Shown: positions 34,713 to 44,140, numbered from the stretch's first letter. The stretch: 64,000 nt of DNA from Spirochaetaceae bacterium (GCA_002729885.1 PBUB01000031.1:1-64000), one strand, 5' to 3'. Translations and numbers: made by a program. The notes: generated from the letters alone by a model not told the origin.

Positions 34713-35426
34713 TTGATTCGCAATAGAGCCCAGAGAATACAACTGCATGTCGCGTTCCATGCCGCCGGATCTACCTGCCTGTTTATCCTTTTTACATTGA
34801 GCTCCCTGAGCTGTATTGGATTTGCCTATCAGGAACCCAGAACCGCAGGCATTTCGCCTCCTCCGATTTCGTCCGACCCATCCAGGTTATCCGATCCAGC
34901 AAGCAGCGATAGATCAGCGAATGGGTCCCGTCCTTTAGATCCCGCGGATGGGCAGATGCACAACTCGGCCTCGGACAGGGACGGGGCAAACACGTCAAGA
35001 GACCGATGCACTGTGCATCTGGATTTTGTGGGATGGAACTACTTTCCCGAAGATGAAAAGCAGGTACTGCTGGCTCTGCAGGAAAATGGGATTCGCTCGA
35101 ATCCGGAGTCTTCCTTTGTGCTGGAAATTACCCTGGAACAGACCGACATCACTCCTCTCTGGCGACGACTTCCCAATGTAATTATCACGGTTCTAACCAG
35201 CAGTCTGTTTCCGCTGGTTGAGTACTTTGAGTATCATGTTACGTTTCGCCTGCGAAGCGATGCAAGGACCGAGATTTTCACCCGATACAGGGTCATGAGT
35301 CATACCATTCTCAGCGGCCTGGTGACTCCTTTAACGCCGTTCTATTATCCGCCCACCGCCAGACAGGATGCCCTGGCCGAGGCAGCCCGGGACTTTGCTC
35401 ACAGATGCCGTTCTTTTTCGGATTGA
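34713..35426 (+). CDS. lipoprotein of unknown function (second of tandem pair)
   Basis: A 237-residue lipoprotein with lipobox SLSC (Cys at about 34). A long polar, Ser/Pro/Asp-rich linker follows, then a conserved-looking domain (VHLDFVGWNYFPEDEKQVL and PLWRRLPNVIITVLTSSLFPLVEYFEYHVTFRLRSD). It resembles the preceding protein in order of features. TTG 34713 is chosen over TTG 34707 because AAGGA (34702-34706) is correctly spaced only for the former. It lies 9 bases after the previous gene, so they are one unit. Confidence 0.7.
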   Translation: MIRNRAQRIQLHVAFHAAGSTCLFILFTLSSLSCIGFAYQEPRTAGISPPPISSDPSRLSDPASSDRSANGSRPLDPADGQMHNSASDRDGANTSRDRCTVHLDFVGWNYFPEDEKQVLLALQENGIRSNPESSFVLEITLEQTDITPLWRRLPNVIITVLTSSLFPLVEYFEYHVTFRLRSDARTEIFTRYRVMSHTILSGLVTPLTPFYYPPTARQDALAEAARDFAHRCRSFSD

Positions 35427-35455
35427 GCTGTCCGGCGGATTCTTCATAAGAGACC

Positions 35456-36832
35456 ATGCATTTATCTCTGGTTCGACGAACCCTGCTTCTGGTTCTTTTC
35501 GTAGGTCTTACTTCCTGCTCCGGACGAAAGGATACTCCTGCTCCCGTAGCCTTCGAAGAGGTGCGCAACAATCTGTTTTTGCGTGGGAACCTGACAGAAT
35601 TCTATGAGAAGCTGGAGGATCTGGAAAAGCAGGGCTATGCTTACGGAGAGGGAGAAGACAGGCGAGCCCTTCGTGTGGTTTTCTTCGGGGATTCTGTAAT
35701 CTGGGGGGATTGTCTTACCGTACGGCTCAAGCGAAGGTTCCATGAGCGATTCGGCGATGGCGGCCGCGGACTTCTTAGATTCGTGGACTGGGCGCCCACA
35801 CGTTTGATGGATCATCAGAATCTAACCAGAGGAGGCTTCGAGAAGCATAAGATCCCGTTTGAATCCTTTGATGTTCCACCATTTCCGGATCTGGGCTTTA
35901 CCGGGTTTTCGCATCGGCCCTCCGGGCCATCGGCCACAGCCATACATGAGCCTGCCCCCAGAACGCCCATGTCCGATGTTACCAGGTATCGTAACTATCA
36001 GAAGGGAAAGCCAGAGTTGCCGGCCATCCCGGAAACGCAGTCCCCCAGGAATGCACGGTTTGGCACCGAAGGAGAATCCTGGAAGAGAGTAAGGCTGATT
36101 CTGCGAGCCGGCGATGTACATGAAGCCAGGGCCAATCTAAGTTACAGAACCGAGGAAGGGCAGTTAGAGACCCTTTCGCAGCAAGTAGAGTTCCAGAATT
36201 CCTGTCGATCTGTGGAATTCAGGATACCGGCCTCCAGACGAATTGAGATGAGTTTCCAGGGGCGACCCTATATTGATGCCATGGCAGTGGAAACAGATCA
36301 GGGGGTTTCCTTCAGTGCCGTGGTGATGCGAGGTCTCCATCAGGCCTGGCTTCTGGGAGTACCGGAAGAGCAGTTTGCCTGCGGGTACAGGGAATTTGCT
36401 CCGGACCTGGTTATCTTTCAATTTGGCATCAATGAATCTCAGACTTTACACTATTCTGTCCAGGGATTCTCTGCAGAGTTGTACGAACGACAGCTAAGAA
36501 CCCTGTATGCAAGAATCCAGGCCGCTCTGCCTCATACGTCCATCCTGATTCTGGGGCCCTGGGATAGATTTCTCAAGCAGAATGGATATTTCCAGCCCTA
36601 TGAAGCTCATTCCAGAGTGCGCGAGATACAGAAACGAGTAGCGTTTGAGATGGGATTGGCCTATTTCGATGGCTATCAACTGCTGGGAGGCCCGGAGGGG
36701 CTTCGAAAGGCTGTAAGCCGGGGGCTGATTCAGGCGGACTATACCCACGTAACCTATCCAGGGGGACATTATATGGCCGACGCACTTTTTCAGCAGTTGA
36801 TTGACGACTATACCGAGTGGAGGAATTATTAG
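35456..36832 (+). CDS. large SGNH/GDSL hydrolase lipoprotein
   Basis: A 458-residue lipoprotein (lipobox LTSC, Cys21). SGNH motifs in order: FFGDS (Ser80), GINES (Asn326) and D-Y-T-H (Asp428, His431). Between blocks I and III lies an extra domain of about 200 residues, probably a beta-sandwich (about 205-300). This matches the Ape1/PatB-like peptidoglycan or alginate O-acetyl esterases and transferases that carry a jelly-roll insert. A link to the MBOAT at 17.7 kb is plausible but not shown. It follows the lipoprotein pair by 29 bases. Confidence 0.85.
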   Translation: MHLSLVRRTLLLVLFVGLTSCSGRKDTPAPVAFEEVRNNLFLRGNLTEFYEKLEDLEKQGYAYGEGEDRRALRVVFFGDSVIWGDCLTVRLKRRFHERFGDGGRGLLRFVDWAPTRLMDHQNLTRGGFEKHKIPFESFDVPPFPDLGFTGFSHRPSGPSATAIHEPAPRTPMSDVTRYRNYQKGKPELPAIPETQSPRNARFGTEGESWKRVRLILRAGDVHEARANLSYRTEEGQLETLSQQVEFQNSCRSVEFRIPASRRIEMSFQGRPYIDAMAVETDQGVSFSAVVMRGLHQAWLLGVPEEQFACGYREFAPDLVIFQFGINESQTLHYSVQGFSAELYERQLRTLYARIQAALPHTSILILGPWDRFLKQNGYFQPYEAHSRVREIQKRVAFEMGLAYFDGYQLLGGPEGLRKAVSRGLIQADYTHVTYPGGHYMADALFQQLIDDYTEWRNY

Positions 36833-36849
36833 GGGCTGCGGCTCTTTTC

Positions 36850-38904
36850 ATGTTCAAGTTAGAAGGAAAGTTACGGCATCGAAACTGGAGCGAATCCGCT
36901 CTGGCCCCACTGGCAGCATTTACGCTGCCTCTAATTCTCACTCTTTCCATGCTGGTTCTTGTAGTAGATTTCGAGAATCGTAGATATCGGCAGGAACTAC
37001 GAGCAAGAATGACCGATCAGCTCAGCGAGCTTCGTGGTCGCATGGAGTCCGAAATAAATAAAACCATGTTTTTGACCCGGGGGCTTACTGCCTTTGTGGC
37101 TGTAAATCCTGCCATCAGCGAAGCTGATTTTAGGGCCATTGCCGAGGAGATGGTCAGCAGCAAAGCCCATATTCGAAACATGGGTCTGGCGCCAGATAAT
37201 ATTGTTCGCTACGTTTATCCCGTGGAAGGTAATGAAGCGGCTATTGGCCTGGACTATAGAACCAACAAGCAGCAATGGCCGGCGGTGGAGCGGATGATGC
37301 GAAATGAAACCACCACTGTGGCCGGACCGGTGGATCTGGTACAGGGTGGCCGCGCCTTTATTGCAAGGACCCCGGTCTACATTGGAAAAGGAAAACTTAG
37401 AAGATACTGGGGCCTGGTAAGCGTAGTAATCGATACTCAATCCCTGCTTTCTGCAGCCGGCCTGGGAGAAGAGCAGAGGGAGTATCTGGCCATTCGAGGC
37501 ACAGATGGCCAGGGCTCTCGCGGCGAAGTATTCTGGGGCGAACCCGAGGTATTTGATTCCAATCCGGTGCTATTAAATGTGCGATTACCGGAAGGTACCT
37601 GGCAGATTGGTAGTATTCCGCGGGAAGGCTGGCAGCAGCAATCCCCGGGACTGTGGTTTATATGGACCGTGGGCAGTGTCATCTGTCTTTTAATTTCCAC
37701 CATGCTCTATCTCTGGGTTTTTCGTCAGCGGAGTCGATACATTGAGCTCAGACGAGTGACTGCGGCCGCCGAAGCTGCGAACAAGGCAAAGTCTGAATTT
37801 CTGGCAAATATGAGCCATGAGATTCGAACCCCTCTGAATGCAACCCTGGGATTCGCTGATCTGCTATACGACGAAATCAGCGATGAACAGCATTTGCAGT
37901 ATCTGACCTCCATTCGAAAGAACGGTCGATCTCTGTTAAATCTTCTAAACGATATACTGGATCTTTCCCGTATCGAGGCTGGCAAATTGCAGATCCATCC
38001 AGGTAGTTGCGACTGGAGAGAGCTATGCGATGAAATTCGCGACGTTTTCAACTATGTAGTTCAACAAAAAGGCCTGACCTGGAAATCTGATTTTCAGCGC
38101 GATCTGCCTCGCTGGATTCTTACAGATGAACACAGGCTTCGCCAGATCCTTTTGAACCTGGCAGGCAATGCTGTAAAATTTACAGATTCCGGATCAGTGA
38201 CTTTGCAGGTAAGAGGATACCGCGATAACGATGATTACTACAATTTCGAATTTCAGGTAATCGATACAGGACCTGGAATCGTTCCTGGCCAGAAGGCCCG
38301 AATCTTTGAAGCCTTTGTTCAGGACAAAGCTGTGCGAAGGGAAAGACAGGATGGCTCTGGCCTGGGTCTTACCATTTCCAGTCGGCTGGCTCATTTGCTG
38401 GGTGGCCGCATAGAGCTGGAAAGTCAGCCCGGTCATGGAAGTTCCTTTTCCCTGGTAATGGAGCGAGTCATATCCGCATCGGATCTGAAGAAGCCTGCAG
38501 AAAGCCATCAGGCAGGAAATCCGTATTTCAATGGTCAGTCCGTTTTGCTGGTAGATGACAACGAAGACAACCGTGTACTGATTCAGCACTATCTCAAAGG
38601 AGAGCGATTGAAACTCTTGCAGGCCGCCAATGGTGCAGAAGGACTGGAAATGATTCGCTCAAATCCTCCGGATCTGATCCTTCTTGATCTGCATATGCCT
38701 GTAATGGATGGCTTTGAGATGCTTACGCGTCTGCGAAAAGATACAACTCTGGATTCCATACCTGTAGTGATCTTTACCGCGGATGCTATGGAAGATAGTA
38801 TTAACCGTATGAAAGCCTTTCGCACCGCCGAAATTCTTACCAAGCCACTTACCAGAAAAAAGCTGCTTTCCAGCCTGCACAGACATCTGGATCCACCTGT
38901 ATAG
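36850..38904 (+). CDS. CHASE-domain hybrid histidine kinase
   Basis: A 684-residue sensor kinase. A first membrane helix is followed by a periplasmic CHASE domain (TRGLTAFVAVNPAISEADF, MGLAPDNIVRYVYP, GLDYRTNKQQW), then a second helix. HisKA has FLANMSHEIRTPLN (phosphorylated His). The ATPase domain shows LAGNAVKFTDSG, DTGPGI and GSGLGLTI. A C-terminal receiver has VDDNEDN, LLDLHMPVMDG (phospho-Asp), FTAD and LTKPL. Output must pass to a separate phosphotransfer protein or regulator, none of which is nearby. ATG 36850 is used. A GTG at 36817 overlaps the upstream gene and adds 11 residues. Confidence 0.93.
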   Translation: MFKLEGKLRHRNWSESALAPLAAFTLPLILTLSMLVLVVDFENRRYRQELRARMTDQLSELRGRMESEINKTMFLTRGLTAFVAVNPAISEADFRAIAEEMVSSKAHIRNMGLAPDNIVRYVYPVEGNEAAIGLDYRTNKQQWPAVERMMRNETTTVAGPVDLVQGGRAFIARTPVYIGKGKLRRYWGLVSVVIDTQSLLSAAGLGEEQREYLAIRGTDGQGSRGEVFWGEPEVFDSNPVLLNVRLPEGTWQIGSIPREGWQQQSPGLWFIWTVGSVICLLISTMLYLWVFRQRSRYIELRRVTAAAEAANKAKSEFLANMSHEIRTPLNATLGFADLLYDEISDEQHLQYLTSIRKNGRSLLNLLNDILDLSRIEAGKLQIHPGSCDWRELCDEIRDVFNYVVQQKGLTWKSDFQRDLPRWILTDEHRLRQILLNLAGNAVKFTDSGSVTLQVRGYRDNDDYYNFEFQVIDTGPGIVPGQKARIFEAFVQDKAVRRERQDGSGLGLTISSRLAHLLGGRIELESQPGHGSSFSLVMERVISASDLKKPAESHQAGNPYFNGQSVLLVDDNEDNRVLIQHYLKGERLKLLQAANGAEGLEMIRSNPPDLILLDLHMPVMDGFEMLTRLRKDTTLDSIPVVIFTADAMEDSINRMKAFRTAEILTKPLTRKKLLSSLHRHLDPPV

Positions 38905-38928
38905 CCGTCGTTCTGTAGAGAAGGCGGA

Positions 38929-39756
38929 TCAGGCAGATCTGCTACGAAGCCAGAAGTTCACCGCCTGGGGAAGCAGTAGTACAGAAACCTCCATCACCAG
39001 TTCCGGTTCCATCCAGTGGAACTGACGGTTGGCCAGATAGATGCCGCCCTGGATCAAAAGAATGAAAGCGATGGCCGGGTAGGGCAGATGTCGCATTCGT
39101 ACCTTGCTTTGCATCAATGCCAGAGCCAGTGCTCGGCCGCGACTGCGAATACAGGTAATCAGGATCATAATAAATTTGGCTGCAAACCAGAGATGGAAGC
39201 CCAGGTAAATGGCAAGCATGCTTCCTGCCAGTAGCTCAAAGAAGGCCGGCTGTCGGTTGGCCGGCATGGCCATGGTCACATAGATTCTCTGGAACTGAAG
39301 CAATGCAACGGCAATTAACAGAAATAGAAACAGGCCATAGCTCAATAGCGGTGACACCAGACCATCGGGATTTTGCCTGCGAAGAATTAATGATAGAGGA
39401 GGTAGAAGCAAAATCAGAAACCAGGCAGGATGCCAGAGGTTTAGAGAAAGCAAATAGATTACGGCCAGGGATAGAAAGAGGAGCGTTTCTTCGTTGATAG
39501 ACTGAAGAAGGCGTGCATTTAGAAATCCGTAAAAGGGAACTACAAACAGAAAGGAGAGCAGCGCGAAACCGGAGATGTCCCCCGGAGTCTGGCGATCCAC
39601 GAAGACCATCAGCACAATATCGATGGCTACAGGGATCAGACACCATATTGCTGCCAGTAAAGTTAGTTTTAACCAGTGATCCTTGCGTAACGTCGCTGCA
39701 GAGAGTAGCCAGGTTTGAACTGCAAAGCCAATTCCTATGGCCAGGATTATGCTCAC
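38929..39756 (-). CDS. polytopic membrane protein of unknown function
   Basis: A 275-residue protein with about eight hydrophobic helices (for example IGFAVQTWLLSAATL, LLAAIWCLIPVAIDIVLMVF and LLFLSLAVIYLLSL) and few conserved polar residues. I do not recognise a family. Its ATG overlaps the stop of the DUF3592-like gene in ATGA, so the two are translated together. It ends convergently with the histidine-kinase gene, 24 bases apart. Confidence 0.78.
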   Translation of the reverse strand: MSIILAIGIGFAVQTWLLSAATLRKDHWLKLTLLAAIWCLIPVAIDIVLMVFVDRQTPGDISGFALLSFLFVVPFYGFLNARLLQSINEETLLFLSLAVIYLLSLNLWHPAWFLILLLPPLSLILRRQNPDGLVSPLLSYGLFLFLLIAVALLQFQRIYVTMAMPANRQPAFFELLAGSMLAIYLGFHLWFAAKFIMILITCIRSRGRALALALMQSKVRMRHLPYPAIAFILLIQGGIYLANRQFHWMEPELVMEVSVLLLPQAVNFWLRSRSA

Positions 39757-40313
39757 TCTGAATCACCCGCAACGATCTCCGCACCATTTTGCGGACTTGC
39801 CGTGGTCCCCGCGTATAGCATTTCAGGCCCAAAGATCAAACAGATGGCTCCCAGGATCCAGAAGATGGCAGGCCCCAGAAATGCGAATGCATCCCTGGGG
39901 GCATGTGGCATCGCATCTCGTAGTATGATGTAATCCGGATTGTCGGAAAGCACATAACCGAATACGCTGGATCCTTTCCGAATAGAGTCCATTCGGGCTC
40001 CGTATACAGGTCTGGAGATGGCAGTGTGACTCTTTCCATCGAGAAGGTACTCGATGAAGAAAGTGGCACTTAGCTGCGGCTCCCAGGCCAGGGGATCCGC
40101 ATTCTGATTCAGTCTGACATCTACCACCGTGCCCTCCACGGGTAATCCATGATCCAGGTGATATCGCGCTTCCGGATCATATTCCAGGACAATAACCAGG
40201 GTCACAAGACCGCCAATAAAGGCCAGTAGCAGTCCCATAAGCCCTGAAATGGCAGCAGGGCCGGACGGACTGACATTCGAATCCATCCGGAGATCGTCTA
40301 CTTGCTGCATCAT
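39753..40313 (-). CDS. DUF3592-like membrane protein
   Basis: A 186-residue protein with a membrane helix at each end (about 22-43 and 146-165) flanking a soluble domain of about 100 residues. That domain has DHGLPVEGTVVDVRLNQN, FFIEYLLDGKSHTAISRPVYG and SVFGYVLSDNPDYIILRDA, which is the DUF3592 pattern. The family is thought to act outside the inner membrane, with no known role. A start at 40286 (MDSNVSP) is also possible. It is the first gene of a two-gene unit with the polytopic protein. Confidence 0.72.
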   Translation of the reverse strand: MMQQVDDLRMDSNVSPSGPAAISGLMGLLLAFIGGLVTLVIVLEYDPEARYHLDHGLPVEGTVVDVRLNQNADPLAWEPQLSATFFIEYLLDGKSHTAISRPVYGARMDSIRKGSSVFGYVLSDNPDYIILRDAMPHAPRDAFAFLGPAIFWILGAICLIFGPEMLYAGTTASPQNGAEIVAGDSE

Positions 40314-40580
40314 ATTGCAAGCATTAAACGTGTCTTAAATAAATTCCTTAGCATTCGGTACAAATAGTTAGAAGCGAAAACCTGTTCGGGATCCGGCCGG
40401 GCCTCATTGCACCGAGGTACCGGATTCGCCCCGGTTAAGGAATATCCGTTTGGTACAGAGTGTTTCGCAAGATCGAAATAAATAAGCCGAAAAATCCGGC
40501 TCCGGCTTGACTTTAATCTGTGTTCTGCAGCCTTCTGTTCTCTTCTCGGCGAAAGCCGTATCAATTTCCTGGAGGAATCC

Positions 40581-41342
40581 ATGTCAGATTCTCAACAGAG
40601 TCTTCTGTCTCGTATAAAGCAAAACCTGGAATTAGTAGCTACCGTGCTACTGGGTCTGGGCACTATTCTGGCAGCTTTCGCTGCCTATCAATCCGCTCTC
40701 TGGGGTGGAAACTGTCTTACCGCGTATAACCAGGCTGTAATCAAGTTTGGAGATGCGAACAGGGAGTATTTGAACGGAGCTCTGGCTACCAGCTTCGATA
40801 CAATGGTGTACCTTGAATACCTCCGGGAAGATCCCAGAACAGCCGCTGACGTGGATAAGATGATATCCAAGGACATGGTTCGCGCCATCTCCTGGGCAGA
40901 CAATTCCTACGATAAGAAGCTTGGCGCTCTGGAGTACGGCGAAGAAGCAAAAATCGAATCCGAACTGGAAGCAAAATGGGAGGAATTCGACGAGCTGGAC
41001 GAGAACTCCGAGGATAGAGAAAAGGTGCTGGCCAGCATCTATGAACTGGAATCCAAAATCGCCTATCTTCCCTTTCTGGAAAGTCCTCGCTACAAAGTGG
41101 CCAGACGATCTCCGGGGGATGCGCTTGCAAAAGAAGCTCAGGCTAAAATGGAAGAAGGAATCAAAGCAAATCAGATTGGCGATGCTTTCACATTGATTAC
41201 AGTCTATTTCACCATCGCCCTGTTCTTTGCCGGTCTTGCTGCCGTGCTACGCGAAGACAGAACCAGACTGATGTTGCTCGGTCTGTCCGGCCTGGTATTT
41301 CTCTTTTCTCTGCTGCGAATGGTGCTTTTGCCTTTCGCTTAG
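40581..41342 (+). CDS. membrane protein with coiled-coil insert (DUF4337-like)
   Basis: A 253-residue protein with an N-terminal helix (LELVATVLLGLGTILAAFAAYQSALW), a central acidic helical region of about 150 residues (KIESELEAKWEEFDELDEN), and two C-terminal helices. The layout, helix-coiled coil-helix pair, is like DUF4337 proteins. Function unknown. GGAGGA precedes the ATG with ideal spacing. It is convergent with the next gene across a GC-rich hairpin. Confidence 0.8.
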   Translation: MSDSQQSLLSRIKQNLELVATVLLGLGTILAAFAAYQSALWGGNCLTAYNQAVIKFGDANREYLNGALATSFDTMVYLEYLREDPRTAADVDKMISKDMVRAISWADNSYDKKLGALEYGEEAKIESELEAKWEEFDELDENSEDREKVLASIYELESKIAYLPFLESPRYKVARRSPGDALAKEAQAKMEEGIKANQIGDAFTLITVYFTIALFFAGLAAVLREDRTRLMLLGLSGLVFLFSLLRMVLLPFA

Positions 41343-41380
41343 AAATTCGCATTCCGCTGAATCCATGCTGAATGGCCTTT

Positions 41381-41410
41381 CCCGGTCCGGATCTATTTCT
41401 CCGGCCGGGA
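41381..41410. terminator. possible hairpin between convergent genes
   Basis: CCCGGTCCGGA (41381-41391) can pair with TCCGGCCGGG (41400ish-41410) with a bulged T, giving a GC-rich stem with a short loop. No T-run follows, and it overlaps the 3' end of the minus-strand membrane protein gene. It is a weak candidate for termination of the plus-strand gene. Confidence 0.35.
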
Positions 41411-41869
41411 AGGTACAGACCGTTTTCGCAGTCCACCCGGGAAATAGAGTAGAAAGAGAACCCCGAGCAATACGCAACCCAGTCCAATGATGGGAACATG
41501 AATAAACTCCATCCGATCAGCAGGCTCCACCGTCAAAAACCACACTGTGCTTCCAAAGAGGCCCACTGCAAAAAAGAACAGTGCAAAATATAGATATGCT
41601 CTTTTCGAAACCAGCATCTGTACCGCCAGTCGCGTGCCCAGCACCAGACCCAGAATAACCAGGAGAAAGGATAGAGTTTGAAATGCAGCCACCAGAAAGG
41701 GACGTGTGCCGGAGTCAAAGCACCATTGATCGCTAACACAGAATGGATAGCTGGCCGTTGCCAGGTTCATAATGGAGCAAACACAGAATATGCCCACAAT
41801 AAACAGCGCGGCCCAGAGTAGCCGTTTTCGGTTCTTTTCAGTAGCTTGTGAGTCGTCAGGTTCCGTCAT
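41393..41869 (-). CDS. small membrane protein
   Basis: A 158-residue protein with four hydrophobic helices and a short cysteine-containing loop (SYPFCVSDQWCFDSG) after the first helix. Such a loop could form a disulphide outside the membrane. The C-terminus is basic (RKRSVPSRPEK). The ATG at 41869 is chosen. The frame is open to ATG 41971, but that would overlap the divergent MBL lipoprotein start at 41966 and add a non-protein-like basic stretch. Function unknown. Confidence 0.68.
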   Translation of the reverse strand: MTEPDDSQATEKNRKRLLWAALFIVGIFCVCSIMNLATASYPFCVSDQWCFDSGTRPFLVAAFQTLSFLLVILGLVLGTRLAVQMLVSKRAYLYFALFFFAVGLFGSTVWFLTVEPADRMEFIHVPIIGLGCVLLGVLFLLYFPGGLRKRSVPSRPEK

Positions 41870-41965
41870 AGGCGCACTGTGATTGAAAGAATTCTCCTGA
41901 CAAGAGGATGATTTCGGTAACCGAATGATCCTTTCCGGCGAAAGCTTCTTAGCCGGTTTCTTTAT

Positions 41966-43120
41966 ATGCAAAGCAGTAAACGATTTTCCACCTCATCCCT
42001 GTTATTCTCCCTATCAACGGTGACGCTGTTGTTTCTCCTGGGCGGCTTCTACGCCGGTTGCGCCAGTTTTGGCGCTACGCCGGAGGGGGCACGACTGGAA
42101 AGGATCCAGAAATCCGAGCAATACGGCGAGGACGGATTTGTAAATGTCCATCCTGCTCCAGAGAGCCCTGCATTCCTGGCGGTGGCCTGGGAGTTTCTCA
42201 CCAACGATGAGCCCATCGAACCGGAAAAGGAGCTTTCCATTCAGAAAAGGAGTGTCAGCGAATTCACGGAACCTCCGGCCGATGGCCTGCGGATTACCTG
42301 GTTTGGCCATTCTTCCATCCTGGTAGAGATCGATGGCTCTATGATTCTTATTGACCCGGTGTGGGGAGATCGAGTCTCTCCTGTTTCCTTCATGGGTCCG
42401 CAGCGCTTTCATGAGAATCCATTGTCCCTGGAAGAGCTGGCTCAATTGCCCATCGATGCGGTGGTGATTTCTCACGATCACTATGATCATCTGGATTATC
42501 CCACAATCCTGGCTTTGAAAGAAACCAACACCAGGTTTCTCGTGCCCCTGGGCGTGGGAGCTCATCTGGAGCGATGGGGCATTGAACCTTCACGCATTGA
42601 AGAATTGGACTGGTGGGATGAGACCCGCGTGGGTAGCATTCGCCTGGTGGCAACCCCAGCTCAGCATTTCTCCGGTCGAACACTCGGGGACCGAGATAAG
42701 ACTTTGTGGAGCAGCTGGGCCATTCTGGGACCGAAGCATCGAGTTTTCTATAGCGGTGATACCGGGTATTTTGAAGCATTCAAGGAGATCGGTGAAAGGC
42801 TGGGGCCATTCGATGTATCATTAATGGCCATAGGAGCCTACGATGATCGCTGGGCTTTTGTGCACTTTACTCCGGAAGAGGCTCTGCAGGCTCATAAGGA
42901 TGTGCGAGCGAAGAAGTTTGTTCCTGTTCACTGGGGAACCTTTAATCTGGCCTTTCATGGATGGACGGAGCCGGCGGAGCGGACCCTGGAGACAGCACGA
43001 AAGGATTCCATTGAAGTGTGGACTCCCAGGCCAGGACAGAGTGTCTCGCCGCCCATGGATATTGCCACCAGTCGCTGGTGGGAAACCCTGGGAAAGCTTG
43101 CAGAAAATTCAGAACCCTGA
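41966..43120 (+). CDS. metallo-beta-lactamase-fold lipoprotein (NAPE-PLD/UlaG-like)
   Basis: A 384-residue lipoprotein (hydrophobic signal ending FYAGC, Cys at about 32). The MBL fold is clear: WFGHSSILVEIDG, the metal motif SHDHYDHLD, PAQHFSGR, YSGDTGYF and PVHWGTFNLAFH. The order and the PQRFHENP loop match the NAPE-hydrolysing phospholipase D branch, which cleaves N-acyl phosphatidylethanolamine. Being a lipoprotein, it would act on the periplasmic or outer face. The next small ORF starts in its stop codon (TGATG). Lipid substrate is inference. Confidence 0.9.
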   Translation: MQSSKRFSTSSLLFSLSTVTLLFLLGGFYAGCASFGATPEGARLERIQKSEQYGEDGFVNVHPAPESPAFLAVAWEFLTNDEPIEPEKELSIQKRSVSEFTEPPADGLRITWFGHSSILVEIDGSMILIDPVWGDRVSPVSFMGPQRFHENPLSLEELAQLPIDAVVISHDHYDHLDYPTILALKETNTRFLVPLGVGAHLERWGIEPSRIEELDWWDETRVGSIRLVATPAQHFSGRTLGDRDKTLWSSWAILGPKHRVFYSGDTGYFEAFKEIGERLGPFDVSLMAIGAYDDRWAFVHFTPEEALQAHKDVRAKKFVPVHWGTFNLAFHGWTEPAERTLETARKDSIEVWTPRPGQSVSPPMDIATSRWWETLGKLAENSEP

Positions 43121-43524
43121 TGGATCTGGCGGGTATACTCCGTCAGGAAAGTGATGCATTAATCACAGTGGGTCAGGTAGCGCCCCGGTGGCCTATGGCC
43201 TGGAGCCGACTGAACCTGGATTTCTATCAGTGGCATCTCTATTCCTGGATGGAAGAGAAAGAAATCTATCGCAGCCAGGCCCCTTACCGAAAGCAATGTG
43301 CCCCGGTGGTTCTTGGTGAAATCCCCATGGGACCTCTCATGGAAAGCTCGGAGGGAGGTGCTTCCGGTTCCCTGTCGGAAGCATTCTCAAAAATGATTCA
43401 GGAAATGCAGGCCAATGGCTGGGCCGGTGCCTGGGTCTGGTCCTATCAGGGCCGGGTTCCTCGGGGCGCATCTCTGGATATTCTGGTGCCGGCATTCCGC
43501 TCCGTTGCCTCCGCAAAAAAATGA
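43120..43524 (+). CDS. stand-alone fragment resembling glycosidase C-terminus
   Basis: A 134-residue protein starting at an ATG that overlaps the previous stop (TGATG). ITVGQV, LDFYQWHLYSW, PVVLGEIP, MIQEMQANGWAGAWVWSYQ resemble the last strands of a TIM-barrel glycosidase (GH5-like): a V-x-L-G-E strand with Glu as the nucleophile site and a final W-x-W-S. The N-terminal half of a barrel, which would hold the acid/base Glu, is absent. It may be a relict, a partner of another protein, or a different fold altogether. The resemblance is by eye. Confidence 0.55.
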   Translation: MDLAGILRQESDALITVGQVAPRWPMAWSRLNLDFYQWHLYSWMEEKEIYRSQAPYRKQCAPVVLGEIPMGPLMESSEGGASGSLSEAFSKMIQEMQANGWAGAWVWSYQGRVPRGASLDILVPAFRSVASAKK

Positions 43525-43577
43525 GTACTGTTTCTCCTTGACCGGCTTCTGTAGCGTGGTACATCCCGGTCTGTTCC

Positions 43578-44021
43578 ATGCGATACACCACAGCAACCAT
43601 CATTGAAGCTCCAATAAAATCCGTGGCTCCCTATGTGGCGGATCCCGAGCATTTCCCGCAATGGATGGAAGGACTTCAGTCCTATGAACAGATCTCAGGG
43701 CGTCCCGGTCAGATCGGCAGCAAGGCCAGGTTAACATTCAAGATGGGAAACCGAACTATTGTAATGACAGAAACTGTAGAGCTGAATACTTTACCCGATG
43801 AATACCGGGTGCTGTATGAGGCTGATGGGGTCTGGAATCGAGTTCGAAACCTGTTTGTGGGCCTGCCTGATGGACGAACCAGATACGAAAATGACAGTGA
43901 ATTTCGCTTCAAAGGGCTCATGGCTATTCTGTCTATTTTCATGAAGGGAAGCTTCAAGAAACAGACCTTGAAATACCAGGCCGCGTTCAAGGCCTTCGTT
44001 GAGAAAAAGGCGGCCGGCTGA
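43578..44021 (+). CDS. SRPBCC-family lipid-binding-like protein
   Basis: A 147-residue protein of the SRPBCC/polyketide cyclase fold. It starts MRYTTATIIEAPIKSVAPYVADPEHFPQWMEG, the typical beta-alpha-alpha entry with conserved W, and continues TETVELNTLPDEYRVLYEADG and a long C-terminal helix (KKQTLKYQAAFKAFVEKK). Members bind or transform hydrophobic ligands, and none can be named here. It lies downstream of the MBL lipoprotein by one small ORF and may share its transcript. Confidence 0.85.
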   Translation: MRYTTATIIEAPIKSVAPYVADPEHFPQWMEGLQSYEQISGRPGQIGSKARLTFKMGNRTIVMTETVELNTLPDEYRVLYEADGVWNRVRNLFVGLPDGRTRYENDSEFRFKGLMAILSIFMKGSFKKQTLKYQAAFKAFVEKKAAG

Positions 44022-44140
44022 TGGTGCTTTTCAGAGCATTTTCAGGAGCCTATGGTGCGTAAGCACTGAGCCCGGATTGATGCGAAAACCACCAGCCCGT
44101 TTATTCTTTACATCCGCTCCAGAATGAGACATAAGATAGA

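Noticed and set aside
39236..39832. A 198-codon open frame on the minus strand
   Set aside because: It overlaps two membrane-protein genes in another frame and does not look like protein. The ATGA-coupled pair explains the region.
41870..41971. An N-terminal extension of the minus-strand membrane protein to ATG 41971
   Set aside because: It would overlap the divergent lipoprotein gene start and adds a basic, non-conserved-looking stretch before the first helix.
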